This document shows, one piece after another, positions 13,149 through 24,190 of a stretch of DNA of 64,000 nt. Source of the stretch: Clusia tigrina (Eukaryota; Arthropoda; Insecta; Diptera; Clusiidae). Within the stretch, counting starts at the first letter, position 1. The number at the start of each line of letters is the position of its first letter. A program made the position numbers and the translations under genes. The DNA lies in NCBI GenBank assembly GCA_920105625.2, contig OV050032.1:5904129-5968128 (forward strand). Direction: 5' to 3'. The notes under the pieces were generated by a model, which saw nothing but the letters and a program-made list of their open reading frames with translations, was not told the origin of the DNA and searched no databases.

Positions 13149-14065
13149 TTGACAACCACAGTTGAGTTTCTGCCTGCCCGAAGGCAATCCAAAATGTTTT
13201 CGTTTATTCTGTAATATCCTTGCTCCACCCCCACTAAACAAATCCACCGAAAAAGAGCTCACCCAAAATACTCTGTAACTCAATTTGCAGAGAGAAGGGC
13301 TTGAAATGCCTGTCTAGTCTCCTTCCCTAACGAACTGAATACCACTTTTGAATTAAGTTCATGCAGGAAGTGCACTTAAAAGTGTGTTGTTAATAAAAAT
13401 ACTCAATTGAAGAGTTTCGCCCGCACACACACTCGCCATGCCGCACGACCAGTTCATAGCTAATAAATCCCATATCAATTTACTGTAGACACTAAACAGC
13501 AAGCAGCATCCTTGCTGCGTGTAACCCACAGAACGGCCGCACAATGTCATCTGCAAGAGTCGCACTTGAGTGAATTATTGATTCCTTCTTCAAGGCAACG
13601 GCAAACACACGCACTGTGAAGCAGTCTCCTCAATTCGAAGGGTGTCCTGTGCAGCACTAATCCAGCCAGCAACATCAGCTGAAACGCAACTGAAATGTGC
13701 GACGGAGCTGTGGGGATGCATGAGCGTGTACGTAGTGCGTGGGTGTGAATTTGCCAATGGCGCAATTTGTTGCTCAGCGTGTGGCAGTTAAGCGTACTCG
13801 AAGGAGGGGTTCTGAGTGTGGCGGTGCGTCCAAGTCGTGTGCTTGAGATTATTTGTGATGAATAAATGTCACAGTTCGTGCAAATGGGGAATCAATTCCA
13901 ACAAATAATGTTCATGGACACTGTGCAAAGTGACTTGTTCGCTTGCAATTTAGTGGTAAATAATTATCGAAGGATTCTGCATTGATCCTTGCGATTCTAA
14001 AGTAACAGATAACATGCTACAAAATGGGAAATGGAGGAAGGAAATGCACATAAAATGTTCGTGTC
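13149..14065. other. non-coding stretch, nothing recognised
   Basis: No gene, array or mobile-element domain is visible. It looks like unique host non-coding DNA. Confidence 0.5.
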
Positions 14066-14716
14066 GGTTTCATTGGAGATAAGCGAGGGAGAAAGAGGTA
14101 GAGGGAGAGAGGGAGAGATAGAGATAGAGAGAGGTAGGGATAAGGAGAGTGACAGAGAGAGAGTGAGAGCGAGAGGGAGAGAGGGAAAGAGAGAGAGGGA
14201 TATACAGAGGGAGAGAGAGACAGAGGGAGAGAGAGACAGAGGGAGAGAGGGAGAGAGAGAGAGAGGGAGAGAGGGAGAGAGGGAGAGAGAGAGAGAGAGG
14301 GAGAGGGAGAGAGGGAGAGAGGGAGAGAGAGGGAGAGATGGAGAGAGGGAGAGAGGGAGAGGGAGAGAGAGAGAGGGAGAGAGGGAGAGAGGGAGAGAGG
14401 GAGAGATGGAGAGAGGGAGAGAGGGAGAGGGAGAGAGAGAGAGGGAGAGAGGGAGAGAGGGAGAGAGGGAGGGGGAGAGAGAGAGGGATAGAGGGAGAGA
14501 GGGAGAGAGGGAGAGAGGGAGAGAGGGAGAGAGGGAGAGAGGGAGAGAGGGAGAGAGGGAGAGAGGGAGGGGGAGAGAGAGAGGGATAGAGGGAGAGAGG
14601 GAGAGAGGGAGAGAGGGAGAGAGGGAGAGAGGGAGAGAGGGAGAGAGGGAGAGAGGGAGAGAGGGAGAGAGGGAGAGAGGGACATAGGGAGAGAGGGAGA
14701 GAAGGAGAGAGGGAGG
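14066..14716. repeat. long GA-rich simple repeat (GGGAGA/GAGA)n
   Basis: About 650 bases of almost pure purine on the plus strand, built from GGGAGA and GAGA units with occasional CAGAGG, GATAGA and GATGGA variants. Long ORFs in several frames (Ser-Pro-Leu on the minus strand, Glu-Arg-Gly on the plus strand) are artefacts of the repeat. It abuts a decayed LINE RNase H domain at its right edge. Confidence 0.97.
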
Positions 14717-15300
14717 CCCAGGTGGCATTCACACCATTGGCCACCACATGTCCTATTTATTACTCAATTGCAAGTGGAGTACCAAACCCGAGAAATTCTG
14801 GGGAGGGTTCCTTGGTGGTACCTTGTCTTGCCAGTTCATCTGCCCTGCCGTTCCCTGGGTTATCCCTGTGAACAGGTGCCTATATAAGGTAAATGTCATG
14901 ACGCCCTGGAATATCGTCAAGTTGTTCACTGTTTTTGATGTGGAATTCCAAATCCCGGATAGCCGCTTGGTTGCCAGAGAATAGGCGGATATGTCTTGGT
15001 GAGATATTAACCCCTTTTACCCATTCCAGGGATGAAACTTGCGCCAGAAAAACCCAGTGGTCTGCCAGTTTCAACGACTAATTTATCACTAATTTATGGT
15101 TTTGAGGATTCTTCCCCGCTAGAACATTCCTTCCAAAGTGGAGCCGTCGGTGTCAACGTGACATATGCTTGTCTAACGACGGTACCGTGTCCTAACTCTG
15201 CAGTGATGGTGAAGAAACAATTATTTATGCGGTTTGAGGAACAGAGTAGTCGAGCTCCTAAAATTCTCTTAACGATGTCACATTCTGGATTTGGCAGTAT
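14717..15300 (-). mobile_element. decayed LINE RNase H domain
   Basis: Minus-strand translation shows the RNase H order. A VDTDGSTLEG segment (first catalytic Asp) lies near 15130-15165. A GNQAAIRDLE segment lies near 14955, where the family has SDxQAA, so the Asp is replaced by Gly. A degenerate PVHRDNPGN segment near 14870 stands where the family has PGHxGIxGNExAD. Stops and frameshifts separate these pieces. This layout is typical of I, Loa and Jockey-type LINEs; I cannot assign the clade. Confidence 0.7.
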
Positions 15301-16284
15301 TTGACTCAGTTTACTGACCAGCTGCCGACAGTTTTTGGCTTGTCTTGGCTTGTCTTGATGTGGGACATCCAGCGGAATTAGATTTATAAGAAGCTCTCAT
15401 TACTAATACAGTTAGATTTAGAGATATAGCAGATGATACAAATGTGAAGACCGACACTGACATAGACTCAGATATACGAGTTGAGTTTGAGAGCTATATA
15501 AACCCCAAAAAGTTGCACTTAGAGCTACTTTGCTCGAGGTACTTTCGTAGTTTGCAACACTATGAAAGCAACCAAACTTAACGCCCGCCATAGACACCGC
15601 CGTACTCAGGAACAGCCGGGTCCGTATCCGCGTCAGTACTCGACGTCACTTCATCTACTCGTACATAGCGAAACAGTTAATTTTATGCACAATCAACGAA
15701 CCAGGCAGCCAGCTAAGCGACCGACCTGAACAAACAAAATTAATTCGAAAAAAATTACAATTAAATGCAAACAAATGTACACAATTAGTAGAAGTGGCAC
15801 ATGATTTGACTGTCCAGAGCTCTGTGTCAACTACGGGTACATGCCAGCAAAGCCAACCAGTCAACCAACTGCAATCCGGCGCTCTCGTACCAAATCTGTT
15901 TACTTCAAGTCGCCACCTTAGGACAAATGCACATACCCGAAAGCCGAACAAAATGCCTTCACACAGCACTATGAGTGTGCTGACATGATCTGACGCGGTC
16001 GACAGCCCTCTAGGAAATATAAGAATGGTAGCAAATGTGGTAGCACTGCTTGTCACATAAATAATCGTATATGAGTCCATGGCTGGAGATGCTGAAAACA
16101 GTGGTCGAAAGATTCCATTTGATTCAATTCAAAGACATTGAAGGAAATGGAAAAAGAGGTTGTTTATTTTTGGGGGCAATCTCGATGATATCCGGAGAGC
16201 CACTCTTCTGCATCCCCTACGAAGAAATGTGGATGCATTTGTGTTTGTCTGTGTGTTTGAAGGTTAGCTCTCCAAAACTCAAAA
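15301..16284. other. non-coding stretch
   Basis: No gene is supported. There is a small local duplication (TTTTGGCTTGTCTTGGCTTG near 15333). The ORF starting at 16071 runs into the repeat that follows and shows no domain. Confidence 0.45.
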
Positions 16285-17480
16285 TACTCACTGAACTCTT
16301 GAAAACTGCTTCAAGTAAAAATCGCCCGCTTCTCAAAACCTTGAAAGAGAACAGCTTCCCAACTGTCCACATTACGGAAGTGTACCTGGGGAAATACCAT
16401 AGGATATACATGGGTGTTGCCTCTTTAACCATAGAAAACATAAAATACTGTCAGATATGTTCAGATAATTGGGTATACAAGAATGATTGAAGAAGCAACA
16501 GAATATGAAGATAGTAACAGTACTGTTCCCAGCGTATCTGGGACCAGTTTCAACAAGCAGCGGCTGATTCCTCTCATCCCTGATCGAATGCCACCTCGTG
16601 CAAAAATCTCCTTTCTCTACAACAGCTTATTTAAAGTATTCGACAGAGATAAAACAATGAGACGAGTCACAGATGAGACGAGTCACAGATGAGACGAGTC
16701 ACAGATGAGAAGAGTCACAGATGAGACGAATCACAGATGAGACGAATCACAGATGAGACGAGTCACAGATGAGACGAGTCACAGATGAGACGAATCACAG
16801 ATGAGACGAGTCACAGATGAGACGAATCACAGATGAGACGAGTCACAGATGAGACTAGTCACGACTCACAAATGAGACGATTCTAACTCAGTGTTCCACA
16901 CTTTTTGCACGTCTTTTCGAAGTAACACTCCACATCGATTCACATCAATTTCTCTTATGAGTTGTCGAGTGTTAAGAGAACACTTGTTGCGGGGACTTGT
17001 TTTCCTGGTACTAATTTCGTTCGGGGGACTTCCTTTCCTGGTACTAATTTCGTTCGGAGGACTTCCTTTCCTGGTACTAATTTCGGTCGGAGGACTTCCT
17101 TTCGTGGTACTAATTTCAGTCGGGCGACTTGTTTTCCTTGTACTAATTTCAGTCGGAGGGCATGTTTTCCTGGTACTAATTTCGGTCGGGGGACTTGTTT
17201 TCCTGGTACTAGTTTCGGTCGGAGGGCATGTTTTCCTGGTACTAATTTCGGTCGGAGTGCATGTTTTCCTGGTACTAATTTCGGTCGGAGGACTTCCTTT
17301 CCTGGTACTAATTTCGGTCGGAGGACTTCCTTTCCTGGTACTAATTTTGGTCGGGGAACTTGTTTTCCTGGCTCTAATTTGAAATTCAATCGAAACCTAT
17401 GTTGGAATCTCTTGAGAACTGCTTCAAGTAAAAATGAGCCGCTTCGCAAAATCTTCAAAGGCAGCAGCTTCCCCACTTTC
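16285..17480 (+). repeat. composite dispersed repeat (family C), long copy with flanking direct repeats
   Basis: It has the same plan as 12433-13148 but longer arrays: a 16-bp GAGACGAGTCACAGAT array (16659-16860, about 13 units) and a 33-bp array (16992-17380, about 12 units) of a unit containing TTTCCTGGTACTAATTTCGG. It is bracketed by a direct repeat of about 75 bases, imperfect but obvious, at about 16290-16370 and 17405-17482 (shared block CTGCTTCAAGTAAAAAT). The 33-bp unit keeps three frames open (163-193 codons), including an 11-residue repeat, but these frames are products of the repeat. Only the core, not the flanking direct repeats, is shared with the first copy. Confidence 0.85.
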
Positions 17481-18892
17481 CTTGAGGGCACCATACACAA
17501 ACACACACACACCCTTGCATGCATGTTTGGTCCTGTCGTTTAGGTCCCACATTTTGTGTTTAGGGCGTTTGTGCTCTGGTCAAACAAATGCCAAAAAGCG
17601 CTGTAAATGCCAACGCGTTTGAGCGGCGCCCCTTTTTTCGGCCTTTATTTAATGTTGACTTTTTCGTGTTGTTGTTTGTTTTATGTTTCTTTTTGGTTTG
17701 TGGCAGTGGCGGAGTATTTAGAGAAAGATCGCTTGTGTCATGACTTTTGTTGGCCAACATTGTCAACTCCCCGACACCCGGCCCCACCCCATGCCTGCGC
17801 ATACGAAAGAAGCAGAGTCCAAACTTGGTGCGGCGCTTTTTGGTGTTCGCTGCAAATCAGCAGCGCTGCCATGATATCTTTCCTTATATTTGTTGCTGGC
17901 TTTTTGCTGTAGCTTGGTTGATGTTTCGTTGTTGGCTGTTTCGCTTGGACTTGTTTCTCTTTCTTCATGTGTTTATGACATTTAGCCTTATTTGACAGCA
18001 GTCGTGGACATGATATGACATTTTTGCTTTGAGTTCATTAGTGGACGACGGCAACAACAACAACAACAACAGCCAAAAAACAACAACAAGCAGTCAAATG
18101 CTTTCGTTTTCATTCGCCATGAAAAGTGAAAATTGCATTGCCAGCGTGCAAGCGTGCAAAGCGGCTCAACTCTATAAGGAAAATGCGCATTTTTCCACCA
18201 CAACAACACCAACAACAACAACAGCAGCAAACGTTAATATAGAGATATAATTTTATAAATAAAAAATGTGGTTTTAAGGTGAGAAATGTTGTTGTGTTTT
18301 TTTTAGTTTCTATTTAATTCGTATTAATTAAATTGGCGTGTGAAAAAAGTGGTCAAAACTGTCACCAGAAAGTAAAACACCACGCAGCGTCCCAGACATA
18401 AGTGGAGTAAGTCAAAGAGACGTTTGCTGTTTGAGTGAAGGGAGATGAAGAGTCGCCCCAAAGTACCCGCCAGACTCGAACAATACGTATTTTTGTTAGT
18501 TGCGAACATTCGCAGCCTTCATATCGTTGGTTTTCTCCGTAACAATCCCGTCGCTCTTCACCAGCTCTTCCAGTGCAAAGGCCACATTTTTGTGCTTAAC
18601 TCATTGGCGGATTTTTTAGTGTCAGTGTTGTTCGGAGTTGTACTGCAATTATTGTTGGTGTTGTTGTTGCTTCTCGGTCGGTTATTGGCTGCTTATTTTA
18701 ATAAGCTAAATTCAAGCTTTTATATCTATATATATATACATCTATATATATTGGCACCACTGTCCTAGAAGGCTGCCTTCGTATTCCTAGCTTCGTAGCT
18801 TTCTTCAAAATGCTGCATATCAAGCTCTTCAAAGCTGAGTCCTTTTGAATATCAGTCGTTGGATATCCAATTACCAAGCTACTATTGATAAA
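17481..18892. other. non-coding stretch with CAA/GTT runs
   Basis: No gene is supported. It contains ACACACAC near 17500, CAACAA runs near 18050-18090 and 18200-18225, and a TATATA-rich stretch near 18721-18750. Confidence 0.5.
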
Positions 18893-20110
18893 ACTTATAT
18901 GCATAAGCAGAGAGCTCAAGTTAAAATGTGGGCGTGGCAAGTAAAGACGATAAACTCATAAGGGTCTAGCGGCCAGGCTTCCTAAGATGGAATGAACGTG
19001 GATGTTCCTTTGCCAGTACTCTTTTCCATTTCAGCTCTCAAGCTACCAATTAATTGATGAAACTGATATGCATAAGCAGAGAGCTCAAGTTAAAATGTGG
19101 GCGTGGCAAGTTAATACGACAACCTTATAAGGGTCTAGCGACCAGGCTTCCGAAAATGGAATGAACGTGGATGTTCCTTTGCTAGTACTCTTTTCCATTT
19201 CAGCTCTCAAGCTACACATTAATTGATGAAACTGATATGCATAGACAGAGAGATCAAGCTAATATGTGGGCGTGGCAAGTTAATACGAGAACCTTATAAG
19301 GGTCTAGCGCCCAACAACTAAACGTTTATTACTACCAGGCTTCCTAAGATGAAGTGAACAAGGATGTTTTCCTTGCCAGTACTCTTTTCCATTTCAGCTC
19401 TGAAGCTACCAGTTAATTGATGAAACTGATATGCATAAGCAGAGAGCTCAAGTTAAAATGTGGGCGTGGCAAGTAAAGACGATAAACTCATAAGGGTCTA
19501 GCGGCCAGGCTTCCTAAGATGGAATGAACGTGGATGTTCCTTTGCCAGTACTCTTTTCCATTTCAGCTCTCAAGCTACCAATTAATTGATGAAACTGATA
19601 TGCATAAGCAGAGAGCTCAAGTTAAAATGTGGGCGTGGCAAGTTAATACGACAACCTTATAAGGGTCTAGCGACCAGGCTTCCGAAAATGGAATGAACGT
19701 GGATGTTCCTTTGCTAGTACTCTTTTCCATTTCAGCTCTCAAGCTACACATTAATTGATGAAACTGATATGCATAGACAGAGAGATCAAGCTAATATGTG
19801 GGCGTGGCAAGTTAATACGAGAACCTTATAAGGGTCTAGCGCCCAACAACTAAACGTTTATTACTACCAGGCTTCCTAAGATGAAGTGAACAAGGATGTT
19901 TTCCTTGCCAGTACTCTTTTCCATTTCAGCTCTGAAGCTACCAGTTAATTGATGAAACTGATATGCATAAGCAGAGAGCTCAAGTTAAAATGTGGGCGTG
20001 GCAAGTAAAGACGATAAACTCATAAGGGTCTAGCGGCCAGGCTTCCTAAGATGGAATGAACGTGGATGTTCCTTTGCCAGTACTCTTTTCCATTTCGGCT
20101 CTCAAGCTCC
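18893..20110. repeat. higher-order tandem repeat, 532-bp unit of three monomers
   Basis: The block GCATAAGCAG/GCATAGACAG occurs at 18901, 19070, 19239, 19433, 19602, 19771 and 19965, with spacings 169, 169, 194, 169, 169, 194. Monomers of 169, 169 and 194 bp thus form a 532-bp unit present twice in full and once in part. The 532-bp copies look nearly identical, whereas monomers within a unit clearly differ (for example AAAGACGATAAACTC versus TTAATACGACAACC). The 194-bp monomer carries an extra block with CAACAACTAAACG. No ORF is preserved. This is satellite-type organisation; no function is visible. Confidence 0.97.
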
Positions 20111-20293
20111 CTCATCGATGTTCGTTGTGTATATTCAGGCTCATCAGTTCCTTGGGCAGTCAACCCTCACCTTTAAAGAGATATTGAGACTAATTCAGTG
20201 CTTAGACTAATGGAGTGTTATCTTTTTCTATATCTAACCTATTATGACATCAAATCAAATTGAACTGCAACTTTTTAACGAATGAATAGAATA

Positions 20294-20776
20294 GTTGCCG
20301 ACAAAGGATTCCTCTCCTGACAAATGGTTGCCGACAAATGCTTCCTTTCGGAAATGGCTGGACTCTGACGAGTAGAAATGTTAATGGCACTTCAGTGAAG
20401 TTCAGTTGGTTCCTTTCGTTTTCATTTCCTTTAATTATCAAGGACTACTCGATGGGGCTGTTCTTGGTTGCCGACAAAGGATTCCTTTCCTGACACTATA
20501 CTGGTCCGAAAAGGCTGGACTCTGACGAGTAGAAATGTTAATGGCACTTCAGTGAAGTTCAGTTGGTTCCTTTCGTTTTCCTTTCCTTTAATTATCAAGG
20601 ACTACTCGATAGGGCTGTTCTTGGTTGCCGACAAAGGATTCCTTTCCTGACACTATGCTGGTCCGAAAAGGCTGGACTCTGATGAGTAGAAATGTTAATA
20701 GCACTTCAGTGAAGTTCAGTTGGTTCCTTTCGTTTTCATTTCCTTTAATTATCAAGGACTACTCGATGGGGCTGTT
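20294..20776. repeat. 157-bp tandem repeat
   Basis: The block GTTGCCGACAAA starts units at 20294 (stub), 20327 (shortened), 20467 and 20624, with an exact 157-bp spacing between the last two. The units differ by a few substitutions. An ORF frame is carried by the last two units but runs into unrelated sequence, so I do not call a gene. Confidence 0.93.
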
Positions 20777-20954
20777 CCTCTACCGAATATGTAAACTCGT
20801 TAATCTGCTTCTGTGTCCCAAACCAGACAATTTGTTTACCAATTCAAGTGGTCCCAAACGAAGAGGCTCAGAAAGTGATGTTAGCTTGCGAAGGCATGTG
20901 CGGATATGGTATCCGCCGCACTTCCAATCGGAGACATCTATGTCCATTGTGATT

Positions 20955-21173
20955 GCCTTCAAAAATCCTAAGAGGAGGCATACTCGTCCTTACTCGCGAT
21001 TTCCGTCTACATTGGAAGTGCCATCCCTATTAAACCATTTCGATTTCCAGATGATAGTAAGGAGGTCCGATAAGTCCACCTTCGTTATCTCTCTCAAGCT
21101 TGTGAAGAAGCGCGACCCTAAATATTGAAGTCATTTCAACTGTAGTCTTGGACATTGACATAAAAAGTGATGA
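20955..21173 (+). repeat. dispersed repeat (family D), copy 1
   Basis: About 219 bases, highly similar to 39818-40035 in the same orientation. Shared blocks include GCCTTCAAAAAT, GAGGTCCGATAAGTCCACC and GGACATTGACATAAAAAGTG. The plus-strand frame is mostly open and conserved between the copies (..VRRSDKSTFVIS.KLVKKRDP..). It could therefore be a fragment of a longer coding element, but I do not recognise it. Confidence 0.85.
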
Positions 21174-23929
21174 ACCGATTCTATCTCTTCTTTGTGAAGT
21201 GAGAAAGTGATGCTAATCATAAATATACGAGTGGAAAAATGTCCTTACCTAGCACGGAGTGGGAAGACCCCTTAAACTACTTCTCCTTTTTTTGTTTTAT
21301 ATGCTATTTACTTTATTCAACTACTGCACCCTTTCTGTGAACGGCCTCCATTAGTAATTTGAGTCTGACGACATGCTGCTGTCGTTTACCGCGCCCCCAG
21401 TGCCCTCCTAGACAGCATCTGCTATGCCAGGAATAAGGAAGTTTTCTTCCCCAGTTCTCAGTTAATGGTCGGGGTGGTTTTACGGTTGATGCTGTCTGAA
21501 GTAGCTGCGTAAACTGCCAGTCGGGCAGCATGCGGCGCGACGAGTACGCATCAGCATCCGACGACGCTTGTGCGCTTCTTCAGCTTTCATTTGAAACTTT
21601 TGGCCAAGTGTCAACTTCTCGCCTCGCACGCCGCTCATCACAGGCAAAAGTTTTAAAGTTTTGTCATTGTCTTGGAAGTAATTTAGTGGAAATGTCGCTG
21701 TTACGCGTACTCCTGGAGGAGTGTGCTAAGCAGGAGTGGTGATTTGTGACTTGTGACTGAACGCAGACAAAAGACGCGAAACTTGATAAGCCGACAATTA
21801 AAACAGAGATTTTAAAGTAAAACGCGTTAAAAGCAAAAGAGTTTCGCCTGCCAGGCACAGGAGCAAAGAAGAAGCCGGAGGTACCGCAGGCAGTGGAAGC
21901 AGTGAAGGAAGGCATTGAAGGCAGTGGAGACAGTTGAGCGCCATTTCACCGCAATTTGCAAACTTCTCAGAGCCCAAAAGATATTACTTTAAACGTGAAT
22001 TCCGTTTTGGAGGCTCCAGGGAGGAGGGATCTATGACTTTCTTCATGATAGTTGACATAGCATAGCACCAGGTAAGTAAGGTTGGTGGTTTGTGTGTCTG
22101 TGGGGCACTTCGATCTGCCTTTATGGCGCTTCTCCTCGTGACAATGGCACACATCACCAGTCCCACACTCGGCTTCGGGTTGAGCACTTGCGGCCATATC
22201 TGCAAAGTGTGATTTTAGGGAAAATCATCCACGCCGAGTGAGAGAGGTGCCTAAACCACCACCGCACCTTCCGACCAAAAGTCAAAAGTGTAAACGGAAT
22301 GCAGTTGTAGTCTGTCATTATTCAGTGTGCCGTTTGCATGAATGCGCCGCAGGGGCAGCTCGGCAAACGCTCCGCAGTCGGTTGCAATTTCCCTCACTAA
22401 GGCGCTGCCATTGCACCCAAGGAGCGGCTGAGTTAATTGCTGTCCATCTGTGAGTATGGCAAAGATTTGGGCACAATTGAAGTTTTTTATTTTGCCTGAA
22501 AGAAATCCTCACGACTCCAAACTTCTTTTCGCTTTTTTTTCCTGTACGATTTTCAAGTTGTGTGTTTTTGTTGTTGTCTTTGCCATTGCTTTACTACACA
22601 TGAACTTCATTTCACATCATCGCAAAATACCCGCTTAAACGAAATGCGAGTACGTGAGCTGGCTGTGGAAAATTGTTGCAGCAGCGGCAAATCCCGACCG
22701 ACAACAGCATTTCCCAGCGCTTTTGATTTGCCATGACTCTGGCAGCGCACAAGACGCGTACATGACATGCATGACAAACAAAATTGACCCAAAACTAGTA
22801 AAGTTGTTCGGTTTATCAACAGAGCTGGGCAGAGAGTTCGCTCGAACGGGGTTGGTGGCGTGTGGGCACGGGCAAACGCTCATATCCTGTGTGCCGGGCT
22901 CATTGGCAGCCCTTGGGCAGTGCGCTGGCATGTGGTGTGAGTGTTGCATGCCGCGCTGACCTGCTGCACTTTTCATTTTTATGTTGTTTTCTGTTGGGCC
23001 CGTTTCTCCTCTTGTTCAGCTTTTAAGTTCTTCAGCTTGCAATTTTGCTGAAACCAGGCCTGAAGGCAGCGCGGCATGCAGTCAGTGCGGCCGAGCATTA
23101 TGGCAAACAAATTGAAATTGATGGCTGGCTGGCATCTGCAATATATGCTATTTGCGTTCGATGTGTTCAGTGTCCTCGGGTCCGACATGCGCTCTGCTTT
23201 AATATTGAGATTACGTGTATAATGCTGCCCATCGCTCTATCTCGACCCCTCCGTCTCCGGCTGCAACGAAGTTGCAATGTGTCGAAATTTGTGCCACTGC
23301 AATTTCATTTGACATTTGGGCAAACAACTCTCATGAACCGTACACATCGCAGCAATTGTTCGAGTGGTGTGTCGATGGCACAAAAGTGTCCTTTTGGGAT
23401 TTGTCTGAGTTGCTGAATTAGGAGCACCTGGGAATATGTGTGCCAAGCAAACACAAATTGCACAAACTGAGCTGAGTCTCTGGTAGGTCTCCGAGGGCGG
23501 TAAGGTGCCAATAAAGTGTTGTTGATCGGCAGGGAGGTATTTGCCATTATAAATGACTCTGAGCATATTGCTGTGCCAGGTGCACACAACCAGACGAGAA
23601 TGTAGAAGCAAGCCTACTGGCATTCCGCTCGCATCATAATAGCTTTCAAGAAGTTAACGAACATCAGTGTGCCAATCCAACAATTGGTGGTAATCTTCAA
23701 CACAACACGCACAATCCGAAGCATCCTAGCGGGGGTTGGCGCCATCTGGTTTGTTCGCCCTGCCGCAGTAACTAACAGACTGCCTGCCTTGGTACCTGTC
23801 TGACCAAGCAAACGACACAGACCTCCCTCATTGTTTCATACACACCTAAACACACACACTCATATTACATGGCTGCCTTTAGCGAAATCTCATTTACCAA
23901 ATCCACTTATTCTCGCCACCCTCCTAAGT
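21174..23929. other. long non-coding stretch, probably unique host DNA
   Basis: No gene is supported. ORFs are short, occur on both strands and have no domain. Base composition is mixed and there are no arrays. Confidence 0.5.
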
Positions 23930-24190
23930 TCAGTCCTTTCCTTTTGCCGTATGCAACAATCGCCGCTCCAATTGAGGCAGTTCAGTCCTTTCCTTTTGCC
24001 GTATGCAACAATCGCCGCTCCAATTGAGGCAGTTCAACCCTTTCCTGTTCTGTATGCAACAATCGCCGATCCAATTGAGGCAGTTCAACCTTTTCCTGTG
24101 CCGTATGCAACAATCGCCGATCCAATTGGGGCAGTTCAACCCTCTCCCCTGTGCCGTTTGCAACAATCGCCGATCCAATTGCGGCAGCTC
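23930..24190. repeat. about 52-bp tandem repeat, five units
   Basis: The block ATGCAACAATCGCCG recurs at 23951, 24003, 24054, 24105 and (as TTTGCAAC) about 24157. Because the unit is 51 or 52 bases, the apparent 17-residue repeat shifts frame between units, which argues against coding. Confidence 0.93.

Noticed and set aside
13997..14747. Several ORFs of 200 or more codons rich in Ser-Pro-Leu or Glu-Arg-Gly
   Set aside because: They are translations of the GA simple repeat. They overlap in several frames on both strands and have no non-repetitive domain.
16891..17543. Three overlapping ORFs of 163-193 codons with 11-residue repeats (leucine-rich or Phe-Pro-Gly-Thr)
   Set aside because: The 33-bp unit keeps all frames free of stops. 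Open frames on both strands of the same array are not evidence of coding.
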